Shown: positions 16,209-24,997, counted from the first letter of the stretch. The stretch: 64,000 nucleotides of DNA from Mitsuokella sp047974105 (GCF_047974105.1 NZ_JBHYRS010000001.1:62001-126000); one strand, 5' to 3'. A program made the numbers and translations. Notes: generated by a model not told the origin, from the letters alone.

Positions 16209-17222
16209 TCATCGTGAAAGGCCACGCATCAAAAGGTACGTGACCAGCTCGTCCATCGTGACTTCTTCCTCACGCATGCGCTCCTCAAGCTGACGGCGCA
16301 GCGTCTTGGGCAGGCGCACGGCCAGAGTGCCCTCCGGCAGAGCGCTTTCCGGCACCTTGACAGCCGCGGCCGGCTGCTCGGCCGCTTTTGCCTGTTCCAT
16401 CTGCGGTTTATTCGCCTTTTCGGCCTTTCCCTGCTTAGGAGCAGCCTTGGCAGCTCGTTTTGCCGGCTTTTCGGCTTTGACCGGCTGCTCTGGTTCCGCC
16501 TGCACGGCTTTTTCGGGCTTCGCGTTTTTCGCCGTCTTGGCCTTTTCGTTCTTGCCCTTTTTGTTCTTGACCGCCTTGACTTCTTTCGGCTCCTTCGCCT
16601 CTTTCAGCTCTTTCGCAGCTTTCACCATTTCTTTTGCTTCTTTGCGCTCTTTATGCTCTTTTTCCTGCTTGGCCTGCTTCAGCTGCTTGGCCTGTTTTTT
16701 CGCCTCGGCCTTTTCGGCTTTCTCGGCTTTTTCGACCTGCTTCTCCTGCTTGCTTGTATGTTTCTTTCTCACGTTTTCTCTTTCCTCCGGCGGGTAGACG
16801 ATGAATTCGTCGTAAGCGTTGCGCAGCGTTTCGCTGGCCTGCTTCGTGCCCACACCAATGATATAAGATTTTTCCTTCGAATTGAGCATCTGGGCGATGC
16901 GCACAAAGTCCGAATCCGTCGTGATGATGAAAAAGCGGCGCACGCCCTCCTGATACAAGAGCTTCGCCGAATCGTAAAGGGCCGAGTCGAGCGAATTCTT
17001 GCCGAGGAAGGTGCGGCTGATCTGGCGGAACGTAAACCCGGGGCGCCGCATGAGCTTATCCCAGCGCTTCTGCTCGGGGCGCTCATCCCAGTCCGAAATC
17101 ACGATCGTGCGGCACGGCTGAAAGCGGCGTGCCTTGCCGAGCGTGTAGTTGAGCATCTCAAACGGCGCGTTCTCGATATCGTAGAGGATGCCGACCGTCG
17201 TGTTGCTGGATTCAAGTGTCAC
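16209..17222 (-). CDS. NYN (PIN-like) ribonuclease domain with low-complexity linker and RHH-like tail
   Basis: A 337-aa protein. Residues 1-150 form a NYN domain with conserved acids in GILYDIENAP (D15), SLDSALYDSAKLLYQ and FIITTDSDFVRIAQ, which would bind the catalytic metal. Residues about 175-285 are an Ala/Lys/Glu linker. The C-terminus (LAVRLPKTLRRQLEERMREE then VTMDELVTYLLMRG) reads like a ribbon-helix-helix unit. It starts with GTG at 17222, overlapping the mnmA stop by 4 bases, with AGGAGGGG inside mnmA. Link to the tRNA modifier mnmA suggests RNA processing or decay, by inference. Confidence 0.82.
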   Translation of the reverse strand: MTLESSNTTVGILYDIENAPFEMLNYTLGKARRFQPCRTIVISDWDERPEQKRWDKLMRRPGFTFRQISRTFLGKNSLDSALYDSAKLLYQEGVRRFFIITTDSDFVRIAQMLNSKEKSYIIGVGTKQASETLRNAYDEFIVYPPEERENVRKKHTSKQEKQVEKAEKAEKAEAKKQAKQLKQAKQEKEHKERKEAKEMVKAAKELKEAKEPKEVKAVKNKKGKNEKAKTAKNAKPEKAVQAEPEQPVKAEKPAKRAAKAAPKQGKAEKANKPQMEQAKAAEQPAAAVKVPESALPEGTLAVRLPKTLRRQLEERMREEEVTMDELVTYLLMRGLSR

Positions 17223-18334
17223 TTCGCCATCCCCTCCTCATTTCCGAGATGCTTGAAGGCTTTCTCGATGATGCCGCCGCCGACGACGGTATCCCCATCG
17301 TAAAAGACGACCGACTGCCCCGGCGTCACGGCGCGCTGCGGCTCCGCGAACGTCACCTTGACCTTGCCATTTTCCATCGGCTCAATGCGGGCCTCGCCCT
17401 CGCGGCGGCCGTAGCGGACTTTTGCCGAGACCGTCATGGGCTCCGTAAGCTCGTCAATGGCAATCCAGTTGAGGTCACCGGCAATCAGGCCGTCCGAGAA
17501 AACGTCCTTAGCCCCGCCGACAATCACGCGGTTGTGCGCCATGTCGAGGTCGACGACGTACAGAGGCTCCGGATACGCGATGCCAAGGCCTTTTCTCTGA
17601 CCAATCGTGTAAAGGGGCACGCCCTCATGATGGCCGAGCACTTTGCCGTGCACATCGACGATGTCGCCGGGATGCAGGCACGCAGGATTCTTTTCGCGCA
17701 GATACGCCTTGTAATCATCGTGCGGCACAAAGCAGATTTCCTGACTGTCGGGCTTGTGCGCGACCGGCAGATTGTACTTTTCCGCGAGTTTGCGCGTCTC
17801 GACCTTCGTGTATTCGCCAAGAGGCATGAGAAAATGCGCAAGGCTCTGCTGATTGAGGTGATACAGCGCGTACGACTGGTCCTTGTGCGTGTCGATGCCT
17901 TTTTTGAGGACATAGCGGCCCGTCTCATCCTGCCCGATGCGCGCATAATGGCCCGTGGCCACATATTCCGCGCCGAGTTCGAGCGCTTTCTGCAAGAGGC
18001 CTTCAAACTTCACATAGCGGTTGCACGCAATGCAGGGATTCGGCGTCCAGCCCTTCGCATAATCCGCGAGGAAATAGTCGATGACTTTTTTCTGAAACAT
18101 GTCCTTGAAGTTCATGACGTAATGCGGGATGCCGACAACCTCGGCCACGCGACGCGCATCGTCGACACTGCTGAGACTGCAGCAGCCGCGGTCATTCTCA
18201 TCAAAATCACGGCTCTCCTCAGAAAGGCGCATTGTCACGCCGATGGCATCATAGCCCTGCTCCACGAGCAACGCCGCCGTAAGGGAGCTGTCCACGCCGC
18301 CGCTCATCGCGACGACCACTTTTTTCTTTTCCAT
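17219..18334 (-). CDS. mnmA: tRNA-specific 2-thiouridylase MnmA
   Basis: MnmA makes the 2-thio group of U34 in tRNA-Lys, -Glu and -Gln, using sulfur relayed from a cysteine desulfurase. The 371-aa sequence has the PP-loop AMSGGVDSS (about 9-17), the first catalytic cysteine in TPNPCIACNRYVKF, the second in DSQEICFVPHDDY, and ATGHYARI. Length and motifs are normal. The ATG follows GAAAGGA at a slightly long spacing. It is first of a four-gene operon with overlapping or nearly touching genes. Confidence 0.96.
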   Translation of the reverse strand: MEKKKVVVAMSGGVDSSLTAALLVEQGYDAIGVTMRLSEESRDFDENDRGCCSLSSVDDARRVAEVVGIPHYVMNFKDMFQKKVIDYFLADYAKGWTPNPCIACNRYVKFEGLLQKALELGAEYVATGHYARIGQDETGRYVLKKGIDTHKDQSYALYHLNQQSLAHFLMPLGEYTKVETRKLAEKYNLPVAHKPDSQEICFVPHDDYKAYLREKNPACLHPGDIVDVHGKVLGHHEGVPLYTIGQRKGLGIAYPEPLYVVDLDMAHNRVIVGGAKDVFSDGLIAGDLNWIAIDELTEPMTVSAKVRYGRREGEARIEPMENGKVKVTFAEPQRAVTPGQSVVFYDGDTVVGGGIIEKAFKHLGNEEGMAK

Positions 18335-18363
18335 ATAAATAAAAAATCCTTTCTCTATTCCAT

Positions 18364-18425
18364 AAAAAGACAGTCCAAGGACTGCCTATCGTTTTAAGTA
18401 TACCATATCCGTGCAAAAAGCCCAA
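18364..18425 (-). promoter_or_regulatory. mnmA promoter and leader hairpin
   Basis: Minus strand: TTGGGC (18425-18420), 17-base spacer, TATACT (18402-18397) with the extended TGG before it. About ten bases into the transcript a hairpin CAGTCC-TT-GGACTG (18384-18371) is followed by five T residues, so the leader may act as a weak terminator or attenuator. Confidence 0.6.
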
Positions 18426-18508
18426 ATCCATTGGACGCGGGAAGATGAGTCTGTTAGACTAAAGGTACAGAGTTTTAGTTACATTTATCTTTGTTTACAT
18501 CGCAAAAG

Positions 18509-18691
18509 GCGGGGAGGGCATTATTTCGGGTTCGTCACTCCGTTAAATGGGCCATATGATTTTTTTGCAGGCTAAGGAGTTTCGCCGCCGACCGCGGCGT
18601 TTTGACATTCTGTGCTTTGCCGGGCTTTCCTTATGGCCCAGCCCTGCGGGCAATCACTTCGTTCCTGCACGCGGAATAATGCCCTCCCCGC
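18509..18691. repeat. Inverted-repeat element, copy 1 (183 bp)
   Basis: The ends GCGGGGAGGGCATTATT and AATAATGCCCTCCCCGC are perfect inverted repeats of 17 bp. Inside is the core TTAAATGGGCC ... GGCCCAGCCCTGCGGGCA shared with the copies at 18842 and 21743. No coding frame with a ribosome-binding site is present. Confidence 0.8.
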
Positions 18692-18841
18692 TAGTCACTG
18701 CCTGCCATACCTCTAAAGCTGAGGACTGCGCTGCAGCCCTCAGCCTGATGACGCGAGGTTCTGGCAGTATCAAGATGAGTTTCTGCCTGCACAGCAATCT
18801 GCAGCTAACGGGGCGCGAAGACGACAATGCTCGCAGTAACT
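18692..18841. other. Structured non-coding spacer between two repeat copies
   Basis: No convincing gene. A nested hairpin is present: CTGCCA..ACCTC (from 18701) pairs with GAGGT..TGGCAG (to about 18766), enclosing GCTGAGG / CCCTCAGC. It superficially recalls a riboswitch core but matches none I know (see rejected items). Confidence 0.5.
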
Positions 18842-19028
18842 GGGAGCGGGGGAATATTTTCGCCTGCAGAGCGCAAAGCGACTGCCCGCAGGGCTGGCTC
18901 CCAAGAAAATTTGGACTAAGATTGCCATGTGAGAACGCCGCGGCAGGCGGCGAATTTCCCTCGAAGCATCTTTCTGCGTTGGGAGCCATTTAGCGGCGTG
19001 CCGAAGCCGAAAATATTTCCCCGCTCCC
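18842..19028. repeat. Inverted-repeat element, copy 2 (187 bp, opposite orientation)
   Basis: Ends GGGAGCGGGGGAATATTTTC and GAAAATATTTCCCCGCTCCC are inverted repeats with one mismatch. In reverse orientation the interior reads GCTAAATGGCTCCCAA ... GGGAGCCAGCCCTGCGGGCA, the same core as copy 1 with compensating changes that preserve base pairing (GGGCC/GGCCC becomes GGCTCCC/GGGAGCC). Confidence 0.8.
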
Positions 19029-19087
19029 CTTGCAAAAATCACCTCATCCGCACGAATCCATCGCGGTAATTATAAAAGGAGTATCTC

Positions 19088-20365
19088 ATGCGCGTTGTTG
19101 GCATCATTGCCGAATATAATCCGTTTCATCAGGGCCACGCCTATCAGCTCCGCGCTGTGCGCGAAAAGATGCTGCAGCTCTATGGTGAAAAAGATGCTGC
19201 CGTCGTCGCGGTCATCAGCGGCAGTTTTACGCAGCGCGGCGGGGCGGCGGTGCTTGACAAGTGGCAGCGCGCGCAGATGGCTGTTTTGGGCGGCTGCAGC
19301 CTTGTCCTGGAGCTCCCGTTTCTCTTTGCCTGCCGCAGTGCGCAGGATTTTGCGCGCGGCGGGGTGCGCCTTTTGTCCTTGCTCGGCATTGTCGATACGC
19401 TGGCCTTTGGCGCGGAATCTTCGGAACTTCTGCCGCTTGCCGCGGCTGCCAGAACCATCGATGCGGAAGCAACGCAGGCGGAGCTTCACGAGCGACTGCA
19501 GCAGGGCGAGTCGTATGCGAAGGCCCTGACGGCCATTTTGCAGCAGAATGGTCTTGATGAAAATGTACTGCGGCAGCCCAACAACATCCTTGCCATCGAG
19601 TATCTGCGCGCTCTCGGGGCCTATGCTCCAGACATCACGCCTCTTCTGATTGCACGGCGCGGTGCCGGCTACCATGAAACAGCCCTCGGCCCTCTGGCTT
19701 CGGCCTCAGCCGTCCGGCAGGAGCTCAAAAAAGACGAGCCCGACTGGCCGGCCCTGCGTTCTTCGCTGCCCGAAACGTCTTTTGCCCTGCTGCAGCGCGC
19801 TTTTCCCGCTGACCTTGCCAATGCGGAGCATCTTTTCCGCCCCCTGCTCACGAAGATTTTAACGATGGATTCTGAAAATCTCCGGCAGATTTTTGGGCTG
19901 CAGGAAGGTCTTGAGAACCGCCTGCTCGCCAAGGCCTGCGAAAGTGCGTCCCTTGAGGGGCTCACCCAGGCAATGGTCACGAGCCGCTATCCCGCGAGCC
20001 GCATCGCGAGGATTTTCCCGCATCTGCTGCTCGGGAGCCGCATCGAAGATGTAAAACGCGCAGACGAGACGGGGCCCCTTTACGCGCGCGTGCTCGCCTT
20101 TGACGAGACGGGGCGCAGACTGCTGCACGCGGTCAAAAAAACATCTGCCGTTCCTCTTATCACCAAGGTCAGTCAGTTCCTTGATTCCAAGCAGCGTCTG
20201 CAGGACAAAGGACTCAGTCCCCTGCAAAAGATGCTGGCCTTTGACACGAGGGCCACGGAGCTGCGCTTGCTCTCTTTGCCTGAACCTTTCCCACTTCAGC
20301 AGCAGCCCAATGATTTTATTGCTTCGCCGCTCTTTTGCCGCCGGCCGCTGCCCGCGGAGCACTAA
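19088..20365 (+). CDS. tmcAL: tRNA(Met) cytidine acetate ligase TmcAL
   Basis: TmcAL makes N4-acetylcytidine at the wobble position of elongator tRNA-Met from acetate and ATP. The 425-aa protein begins MRVVGIIAEYNPFHQGHAYQ, the nucleotidyltransferase HxGH-type motif of the family (formerly YlbM). FTQRGGAAVLDKWQRAQMAV and DLVLELPF-like and NNILAIEYLRAL segments also match. AAAGGAG stands 7 bases before the ATG. It stands alone between the repeat pair and the DUF815 gene, same strand. Confidence 0.92.
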   Translation: MRVVGIIAEYNPFHQGHAYQLRAVREKMLQLYGEKDAAVVAVISGSFTQRGGAAVLDKWQRAQMAVLGGCSLVLELPFLFACRSAQDFARGGVRLLSLLGIVDTLAFGAESSELLPLAAAARTIDAEATQAELHERLQQGESYAKALTAILQQNGLDENVLRQPNNILAIEYLRALGAYAPDITPLLIARRGAGYHETALGPLASASAVRQELKKDEPDWPALRSSLPETSFALLQRAFPADLANAEHLFRPLLTKILTMDSENLRQIFGLQEGLENRLLAKACESASLEGLTQAMVTSRYPASRIARIFPHLLLGSRIEDVKRADETGPLYARVLAFDETGRRLLHAVKKTSAVPLITKVSQFLDSKQRLQDKGLSPLQKMLAFDTRATELRLLSLPEPFPLQQQPNDFIASPLFCRRPLPAEH

Positions 20366-20375
20366 AAGTTACAAG

Positions 20376-20404
20376 TTTACATCTCTTTTGTTTTCCATTA
20401 TAAT
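20376..20404 (+). promoter_or_regulatory. Promoter of the DUF815 gene
   Basis: TTTACA (20376-20381), 17-base spacer, TATAAT (20399-20404), in the gap after tmcAL. Confidence 0.85.
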
Positions 20405-20436
20405 GATAGGAATATGAAAAGAAAGAAGGATGAACC

Positions 20437-21684
20437 ATGTCCGATTATCCAAATTGCCATAAACTCCTGATCTGCCGCAGTCTGCTGCAGGATCCCGCAA
20501 TTGTCGCCCTCGGCGAGGTGCTTGACGGCGACAAGAGCCAGACGGGCATCTGCGCCGCGAAGCTCATCGAGACCGCCGAAGACGTCGGGCTGCACGGCAA
20601 TCTCCTGCGCAGCTACATCATTTACCTGCTCGTGCACGACGCGAATCTCGCGGCGCAGACAATTGAGGTCAGCAACGGGCCGGTCGGCGCGAGCCTCAAA
20701 AAGGCATTCACGCACGATTTGACGCTGCTGCTGCCGTTTTTGACGAATCCTGCAAGCCTTTACCTCGACCTGCCGCTGCTCGATGACTATGAGCCGACGG
20801 TCCGCCAGAGCGATGAGGCTTCGGCGGCGCTTGAAGCGCTTTTGAAGGATGCGAAGACGGCCGAAGATTACGCGGGGGCCCTGCTCTCTTATTATGGAGG
20901 CTTTGGCTACGGCGATATCGCGTCTTTCAAGGCGTTCCGCTGGGATACGAAGCAGCAGCGCCTGATCGGCATCCGCCATTTCGAGGCAATGCAGATGGAC
21001 GATATCATCGGCTACGCGCATCAGAAGGAGCAGCTCATCGACAACACGGAGGCTTTTGTGCAGCGGAAGCCGGCCAACAATGCGCTGCTCGTCGGCGCGC
21101 GCGGCACGGGCAAGTCGTCGGGCGTCAAGGCACTCGCGAATCTCTACTACAGCCGCGGACTGCGCCTCTTGCAGCTGACAAAGCCGCAGCTTTCGCACCT
21201 GCCGGATATTATGGACGCGCTGCGCTATTTTGCAAGCAAGCGTTTCATTATTTTCCTCGACGACCTTTCGTTTGAGGAGTCGGATGCGGAGTACAAGTAT
21301 CTAAAGTCGGCTATCGAGGGCGGCGTAGAGTCGCGGCCGGAAAATGTGCTGATTTACGCGACGTCGAACCGCCGTCATCTGATCCGCGAGAGCTGGCGCG
21401 ACCGCGACTCGGGCAAGGATGAGGTATATCGCGATGACAGCGTCAATGAGACGATTTCGCTGTCGGACCGCTTCGGGCTCATCATCCAGTATTATGCACC
21501 GGACCAGAAAGAATATTTGGCAATTATCGACCATATGCTGCGGAAGGCGGGGGTCAAGCTCACGCCGGAAGAGCTGCGGATTGCGGGCGTACGTTGGGAG
21601 CTCACGCACAGCGGGCGCAGCGGCAGGACGGCACAGCAGTTTGTGGCGCATTATTTGGGGCAGATTGACAACGGAGCAGAATAA
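20437..21684 (+). CDS. DUF815 family AAA+ ATPase
   Basis: A 415-aa protein. Residues about 1-180 are helical; then comes an ATPase core with VGARGTGKSSGVKAL (Walker A), FIIFLDDLSFEESDAEYK (Walker B), LIYATSNRRHLI (sensor 1) and a C-terminal lid. The GYAHQKEQLIDNTEAFVQ segment before Walker A is typical of DUF815, a widely conserved AAA family of uncertain role. GAAGGA precedes the ATG. It has its own promoter and ends next to a nested repeat element. Confidence 0.88.
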   Translation: MSDYPNCHKLLICRSLLQDPAIVALGEVLDGDKSQTGICAAKLIETAEDVGLHGNLLRSYIIYLLVHDANLAAQTIEVSNGPVGASLKKAFTHDLTLLLPFLTNPASLYLDLPLLDDYEPTVRQSDEASAALEALLKDAKTAEDYAGALLSYYGGFGYGDIASFKAFRWDTKQQRLIGIRHFEAMQMDDIIGYAHQKEQLIDNTEAFVQRKPANNALLVGARGTGKSSGVKALANLYYSRGLRLLQLTKPQLSHLPDIMDALRYFASKRFIIFLDDLSFEESDAEYKYLKSAIEGGVESRPENVLIYATSNRRHLIRESWRDRDSGKDEVYRDDSVNETISLSDRFGLIIQYYAPDQKEYLAIIDHMLRKAGVKLTPEELRIAGVRWELTHSGRSGRTAQQFVAHYLGQIDNGAE

Positions 21685-21701
21685 AATTAACATCGTGGCG
21701 T

Positions 21702-21993
21702 GGGCGGAGGGAACTATTTCGGCTTCGGCTGCGTCTCGGCGGGGACCGGGGAAACTATTTCGGCTTCGGCTTGCCGCTAAATGGGCCCCATGCCAGATTT
21801 CTTCGTTTTAGCCTGTTCGCCGCCTGCCGCGGCGTTCCTACATCGCAGGACTTGGCTGAGTATACTCGGGGCCCAGCCCTGTGGGCAGTCGCGGCCTGCT
21901 TGCAGGCGAAATAGTTTCCCCGGTCCTAGCTGCGGTTGTGTTACATCGATATTGACAAGATGGAGCTTACAGGCGAAATAGTTCCCTCCGCCC
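21702..21993. repeat. Nested inverted-repeat element, copy 3 inside copy 4
   Basis: An outer pair GGGCGGAGGGAACTATTTCG / CGAAATAGTTCCCTCCGCCC (21702-21721 and 21974-21993) encloses a complete 184-bp inner element (21743-21926). The inner ends GGACCGGGGAAACTATTTCG and CGAAATAGTTTCCCCGGTCC are perfect 20-bp inverted repeats. The inner core GCTAAATGGGCCCC ... GGGGCCCAGCCCTGTGGGCA matches the copies near 18.5-19.0 kb. It looks like insertion of one element into another or a partial duplication. Nothing coding is seen here. Confidence 0.8.
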
Positions 21994-22082
21994 CAGTTAC
22001 GTTTTGCTTCTTAGTTCAGAAAGGGGCTCGCCTGCTTTGCAGGCATTGCCGTTACCGATATTTCTTCTTTATTTGCAGTTTA

Positions 22083-22112
22083 AAAGAGAGGTCCTGCGGG
22101 CCTCTCTTTTTT
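22083..22112. terminator. Bidirectional terminator after the lipid-kinase gene
   Basis: AAAAGAGAGG and CCTCTCTTTTTT flank a 9-base loop. It lies 17 bases after the minus-strand lipid-kinase stop. Confidence 0.85.
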
Positions 22113-22128
22113 GTTCAGTCATATGAAA

Positions 22129-23007
22129 TTAGCAGTAGATGGCTACGGCTTTGGGGATGGTGTCGATTTCCAGCGGGAGCATTGGGCCGCATTCGCCGTC
22201 GATGTCGCTTTCGACGGGGATGCCGCTTTCGATGCGGAAGTGGCTGGCCTGAATGTGCAGGACGCCTTCGCGCCCGGAGACGGTTTTGCCGCTGACGAGG
22301 TCGCGGGAGATGCTCATGAGTTTGGGCAGGCTCGTGCGGCCGATGGTCAGGAGGTCGAGTTTGCCGTCGTCGACTTCGACGCCGGTGGCGACGTTTTTCA
22401 TGCTGCCGACGACGGGGCTGTTGATGACGACGAAGAGGAAGGTTTCGACGTCATAGGTTTTGCCATCGGCTTCGATTTTGAGCGGGAAGTAGCGGAATTT
22501 TGGGAGTTCGCCGATGCCTTTTAGATAATAGGCCATTTTGCCGAGGGCGTTTTTGAAGCGGGCGTCGACTTCGTGGGCGATGCAGGCCATCATGCCACCG
22601 CTGGCAACGTTGATGAAGTAGGTGCTGCCTACGAGGCCAAGGTCGACGCGGCGGCTGCGGCCGCTGGCGATGATGTCGAGGTATTCTTCGAGGTTTTCGT
22701 TGACGCCGAGGTAGGTGGCAAAGTCGTTGGAGGTGCCGCTGCCGATGATGCCGAGCGGCAGGTCTAATTTTCCTTTCATCATGAGGTTGACGATTTCGTG
22801 CACGGTGCCGTCGCCGCCCGCTACGAGCAGGCCGTCAGGCGCGATTTCCTGCACAAACGGGATGAAGGCTTCATTGCCCTCTTTGCGCGTGCGGTAGAAG
22901 ACAACGCAGATGCCGCGGCGCTGAAAGGCTTCCACTACCCAGTCGAGCTTGTTTTTAAACGCAGCATGCCCCGAGACCGGATTATAGAAGAGCACGAGTT
23001 TTTTCAA
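22129..23007 (-). CDS. Diacylglycerol/lipid kinase family protein (YegS/DgkB type)
   Basis: A 292-aa soluble lipid kinase of the DAGK catalytic superfamily. It has LVLFYNPVSGHAAFKNKL at the N-terminus, the nucleotide-binding LLVAGGDGTVHEIVNLMM, and LGIIGSGTSNDFATYLG. Such enzymes phosphorylate diacylglycerol or related lipids to recycle them into phospholipid. It starts with TTG at 23007 after GGGGGAAAG. The substrate lipid cannot be told from sequence. Confidence 0.87.
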   Translation of the reverse strand: MKKLVLFYNPVSGHAAFKNKLDWVVEAFQRRGICVVFYRTRKEGNEAFIPFVQEIAPDGLLVAGGDGTVHEIVNLMMKGKLDLPLGIIGSGTSNDFATYLGVNENLEEYLDIIASGRSRRVDLGLVGSTYFINVASGGMMACIAHEVDARFKNALGKMAYYLKGIGELPKFRYFPLKIEADGKTYDVETFLFVVINSPVVGSMKNVATGVEVDDGKLDLLTIGRTSLPKLMSISRDLVSGKTVSGREGVLHIQASHFRIESGIPVESDIDGECGPMLPLEIDTIPKAVAIYC

Positions 23008-23020
23008 GATGCTTTCCCCC

Positions 23021-23050
23021 TAGCACAAAATAGCACAAAATAGCACAAAA
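23021..23050. repeat. Three tandem copies of a 10-mer
   Basis: TAGCACAAAA repeats three times exactly between the flippase stop and the lipid-kinase ribosome-binding site. It could be a simple tandem repeat or a protein-binding array. Confidence 0.85.
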
Positions 23051-23073
23051 TTTCTCAAACCACGAACCGACCT

Positions 23074-24804
23074 TTAGTCCTTGAACACGCCGATGCGGCG
23101 CAGGATGCGGATGCCGATGCGGCCAATCATCGGGATGCGGACGAGGTCTTCCTCGAGCAGGCCGCCGATGAGCAGCATGACAGCGATGTAGACGAAGCAG
23201 CCGAAGAAGACGGCGCCGAACGTCGAGATGACGCCGAGGTGCCACCAGGCCATCGTCCAGTCATAGAAGAAGTAGACGGCCACGGCCATGACGGCAGCCG
23301 CGAATAGCGTCTTTAAGAGCTGCGGGATTTCCATGCGGTAGCCGATGAATTTGTAAATGAAAATGAGGTTGATGATGGCCGCGACGCCCATGTCGGCGGC
23401 CGTTGCCCATGCGGCACCCATGATGCCGAGCCAGGGCAGGGCTGTGAGTTCCCAGTTCAGGATGACTTTGGCCGCAGCCGCAAGGATCATGTTGACCATC
23501 GGGATGTTCGGATGGCCGAGGCCCTGCAGGATGCCCGTCGAGACCTGATGCAGGCCTAAGAGCACGATGCTGAACGACGAAATCATGACGGCCGGACCGG
23601 CGCCCGGGGCGTTGTAAATGAGGGTCGAAATCGGCGTAGCAAGCACGAAGACGATGACAAAGGCCGGGAAGCAGACGAAGTTCGAGATGCGCACGGAAGC
23701 TGCCGTCTGACTGTAGACGCGCTTCATGTCGCGCAGGGCCCTCGCTTCCGAAATGGCCGGCACGATGCTCATGGCCATCGAGGCCGTGATGATGCACGAG
23801 AGATTGACAAGAGGCACGGCCATGCCTGTGAGGTACCCGAAGAGCTCCGTCGCTTCGTTGACGCTGTAGCCCGCGACTTCGAGGCGCTGCGGCACGATCA
23901 TGAGGTCGAGGTTCGAGACGACCGGCAGCATAATGCTCGCAGCCGAGACCGGCAGCGAGAGCATGAAAATGCGGCGGATGATCTTGCTGACCGGCTCGTG
24001 TTCCGTCCCCGGCAAGGGCTTAATATCATGCCCATAGTCGCGCTCGATATCGCGGTCGAGCTTCCAATGATAGTAAACGAGCACAATGAGGCCCATCACG
24101 GCGCCGACAAGAGCACCGAGCGAGGCACCGGCCGATGCGTACTCAAGTCCCCAGGGCAGGAAGAGATACGCGAGCAGAATCATCGTGATGACGCGGAAAA
24201 TCTGCTCGACAATCTGCGACACGGCCGTCGGCGTCATGCGCTGCCAGCCCTGCAGGTAGCCGCGCGAAGCCGCGAGGAACGTGACGAAAAAGACCGTCGG
24301 CGCAAGCACGACCATCGAGAGGTACGCGCGCGGGTCGCGGATGAAATGCCACTCAATGAGCCAGTCGGCCGCGAAATACGTCAATATGGAGAAAAACAGG
24401 CCCGTGACGAACATGAGCCGCATGGCAATCTTGAACACGCGCTTCGCGCCGAAGATATCCTTCAGGGCCACGCGCTCCGCCGTGATGATGGAAATCGCGA
24501 CCGGCACGCCGGCCTGCGAAACCGTCATCGCAAAGAAGTAAATCGGAAAGGCCATCTGGTAAAGACCGATACCTTCACCGCCTAAGATACGCGAGACAAA
24601 AATCCAGTTCAAAGAGCCGATGACCTTGACGACAAAGCCGGCAATCGTCAGGATGAACGTGCCCTTCAGGAACGACTCACCCTTGCTCGACTTCTTCTCT
24701 TTGTCATTGCCGCCATTTTCCGGCTGTCCGCCCTGCGGCGCGGACTCCGCCTGCACTGCCGTCTCTACTTTTTCCTCTATACCTTGCTTATTAATTGAAA
24801 ACAC
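23074..24804 (-). CDS. Polysaccharide/lipid-linked sugar flippase, SpoVB/MATE-like (MOP superfamily)
   Basis: A 576-aa membrane protein with about 14 helices. A hydrophilic N-terminal tail of 45 residues is followed by FLKGTFILTIAGFVVKVIGS and VSRILGGEGIGLYQMAFPIY, the hallmark of the SpoVB/MviN-like branch, and ASRGYLQGWQRMTPTAVSQI. These proteins flip lipid-linked oligosaccharides or peptidoglycan precursors. The start is GTG at 24804, with only a weak ribosome-binding site (TAGGCG). A possible promoter has TGGAAT (24943-24938) and TATAAT (24920-24915). It is not part of a visible sugar cluster. Confidence 0.87.
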   Translation of the reverse strand: MFSINKQGIEEKVETAVQAESAPQGGQPENGGNDKEKKSSKGESFLKGTFILTIAGFVVKVIGSLNWIFVSRILGGEGIGLYQMAFPIYFFAMTVSQAGVPVAISIITAERVALKDIFGAKRVFKIAMRLMFVTGLFFSILTYFAADWLIEWHFIRDPRAYLSMVVLAPTVFFVTFLAASRGYLQGWQRMTPTAVSQIVEQIFRVITMILLAYLFLPWGLEYASAGASLGALVGAVMGLIVLVYYHWKLDRDIERDYGHDIKPLPGTEHEPVSKIIRRIFMLSLPVSAASIMLPVVSNLDLMIVPQRLEVAGYSVNEATELFGYLTGMAVPLVNLSCIITASMAMSIVPAISEARALRDMKRVYSQTAASVRISNFVCFPAFVIVFVLATPISTLIYNAPGAGPAVMISSFSIVLLGLHQVSTGILQGLGHPNIPMVNMILAAAAKVILNWELTALPWLGIMGAAWATAADMGVAAIINLIFIYKFIGYRMEIPQLLKTLFAAAVMAVAVYFFYDWTMAWWHLGVISTFGAVFFGCFVYIAVMLLIGGLLEEDLVRIPMIGRIGIRILRRIGVFKD

Positions 24805-24955
24805 CGCCTACGTGCATGGATATGCCAAAGTGAAAAAATAAAAGCAGGTCTCCCCGCCTCATTCTCTTCTTCAAAAGACAGACTACCACCTATAAAATGG
24901 TACTCAACATTGTGATTATATCATCATTGGGCGAATCATTCCAGTACTTCTTATA

Positions 24956-24997
24956 GAAAAAAAGAGACTTGCCCCTCGGCAAAGCCTCTTTTTGCAT
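24956..24997 (-). terminator. Terminator after prfC
   Basis: On the minus strand AAAAAGAGGCTTTGCC pairs with GGCAAGTCTCTTTTTTT around a GAGG loop, about 25 bases after the prfC stop. Confidence 0.85.

Noticed and set aside
18701..18800. Possible TPP or other known riboswitch (GCTGAG and CCTGATG segments)
   Set aside because: The order and the remaining conserved segments of TPP and tetrahydrofolate riboswitches are absent and no related gene follows.
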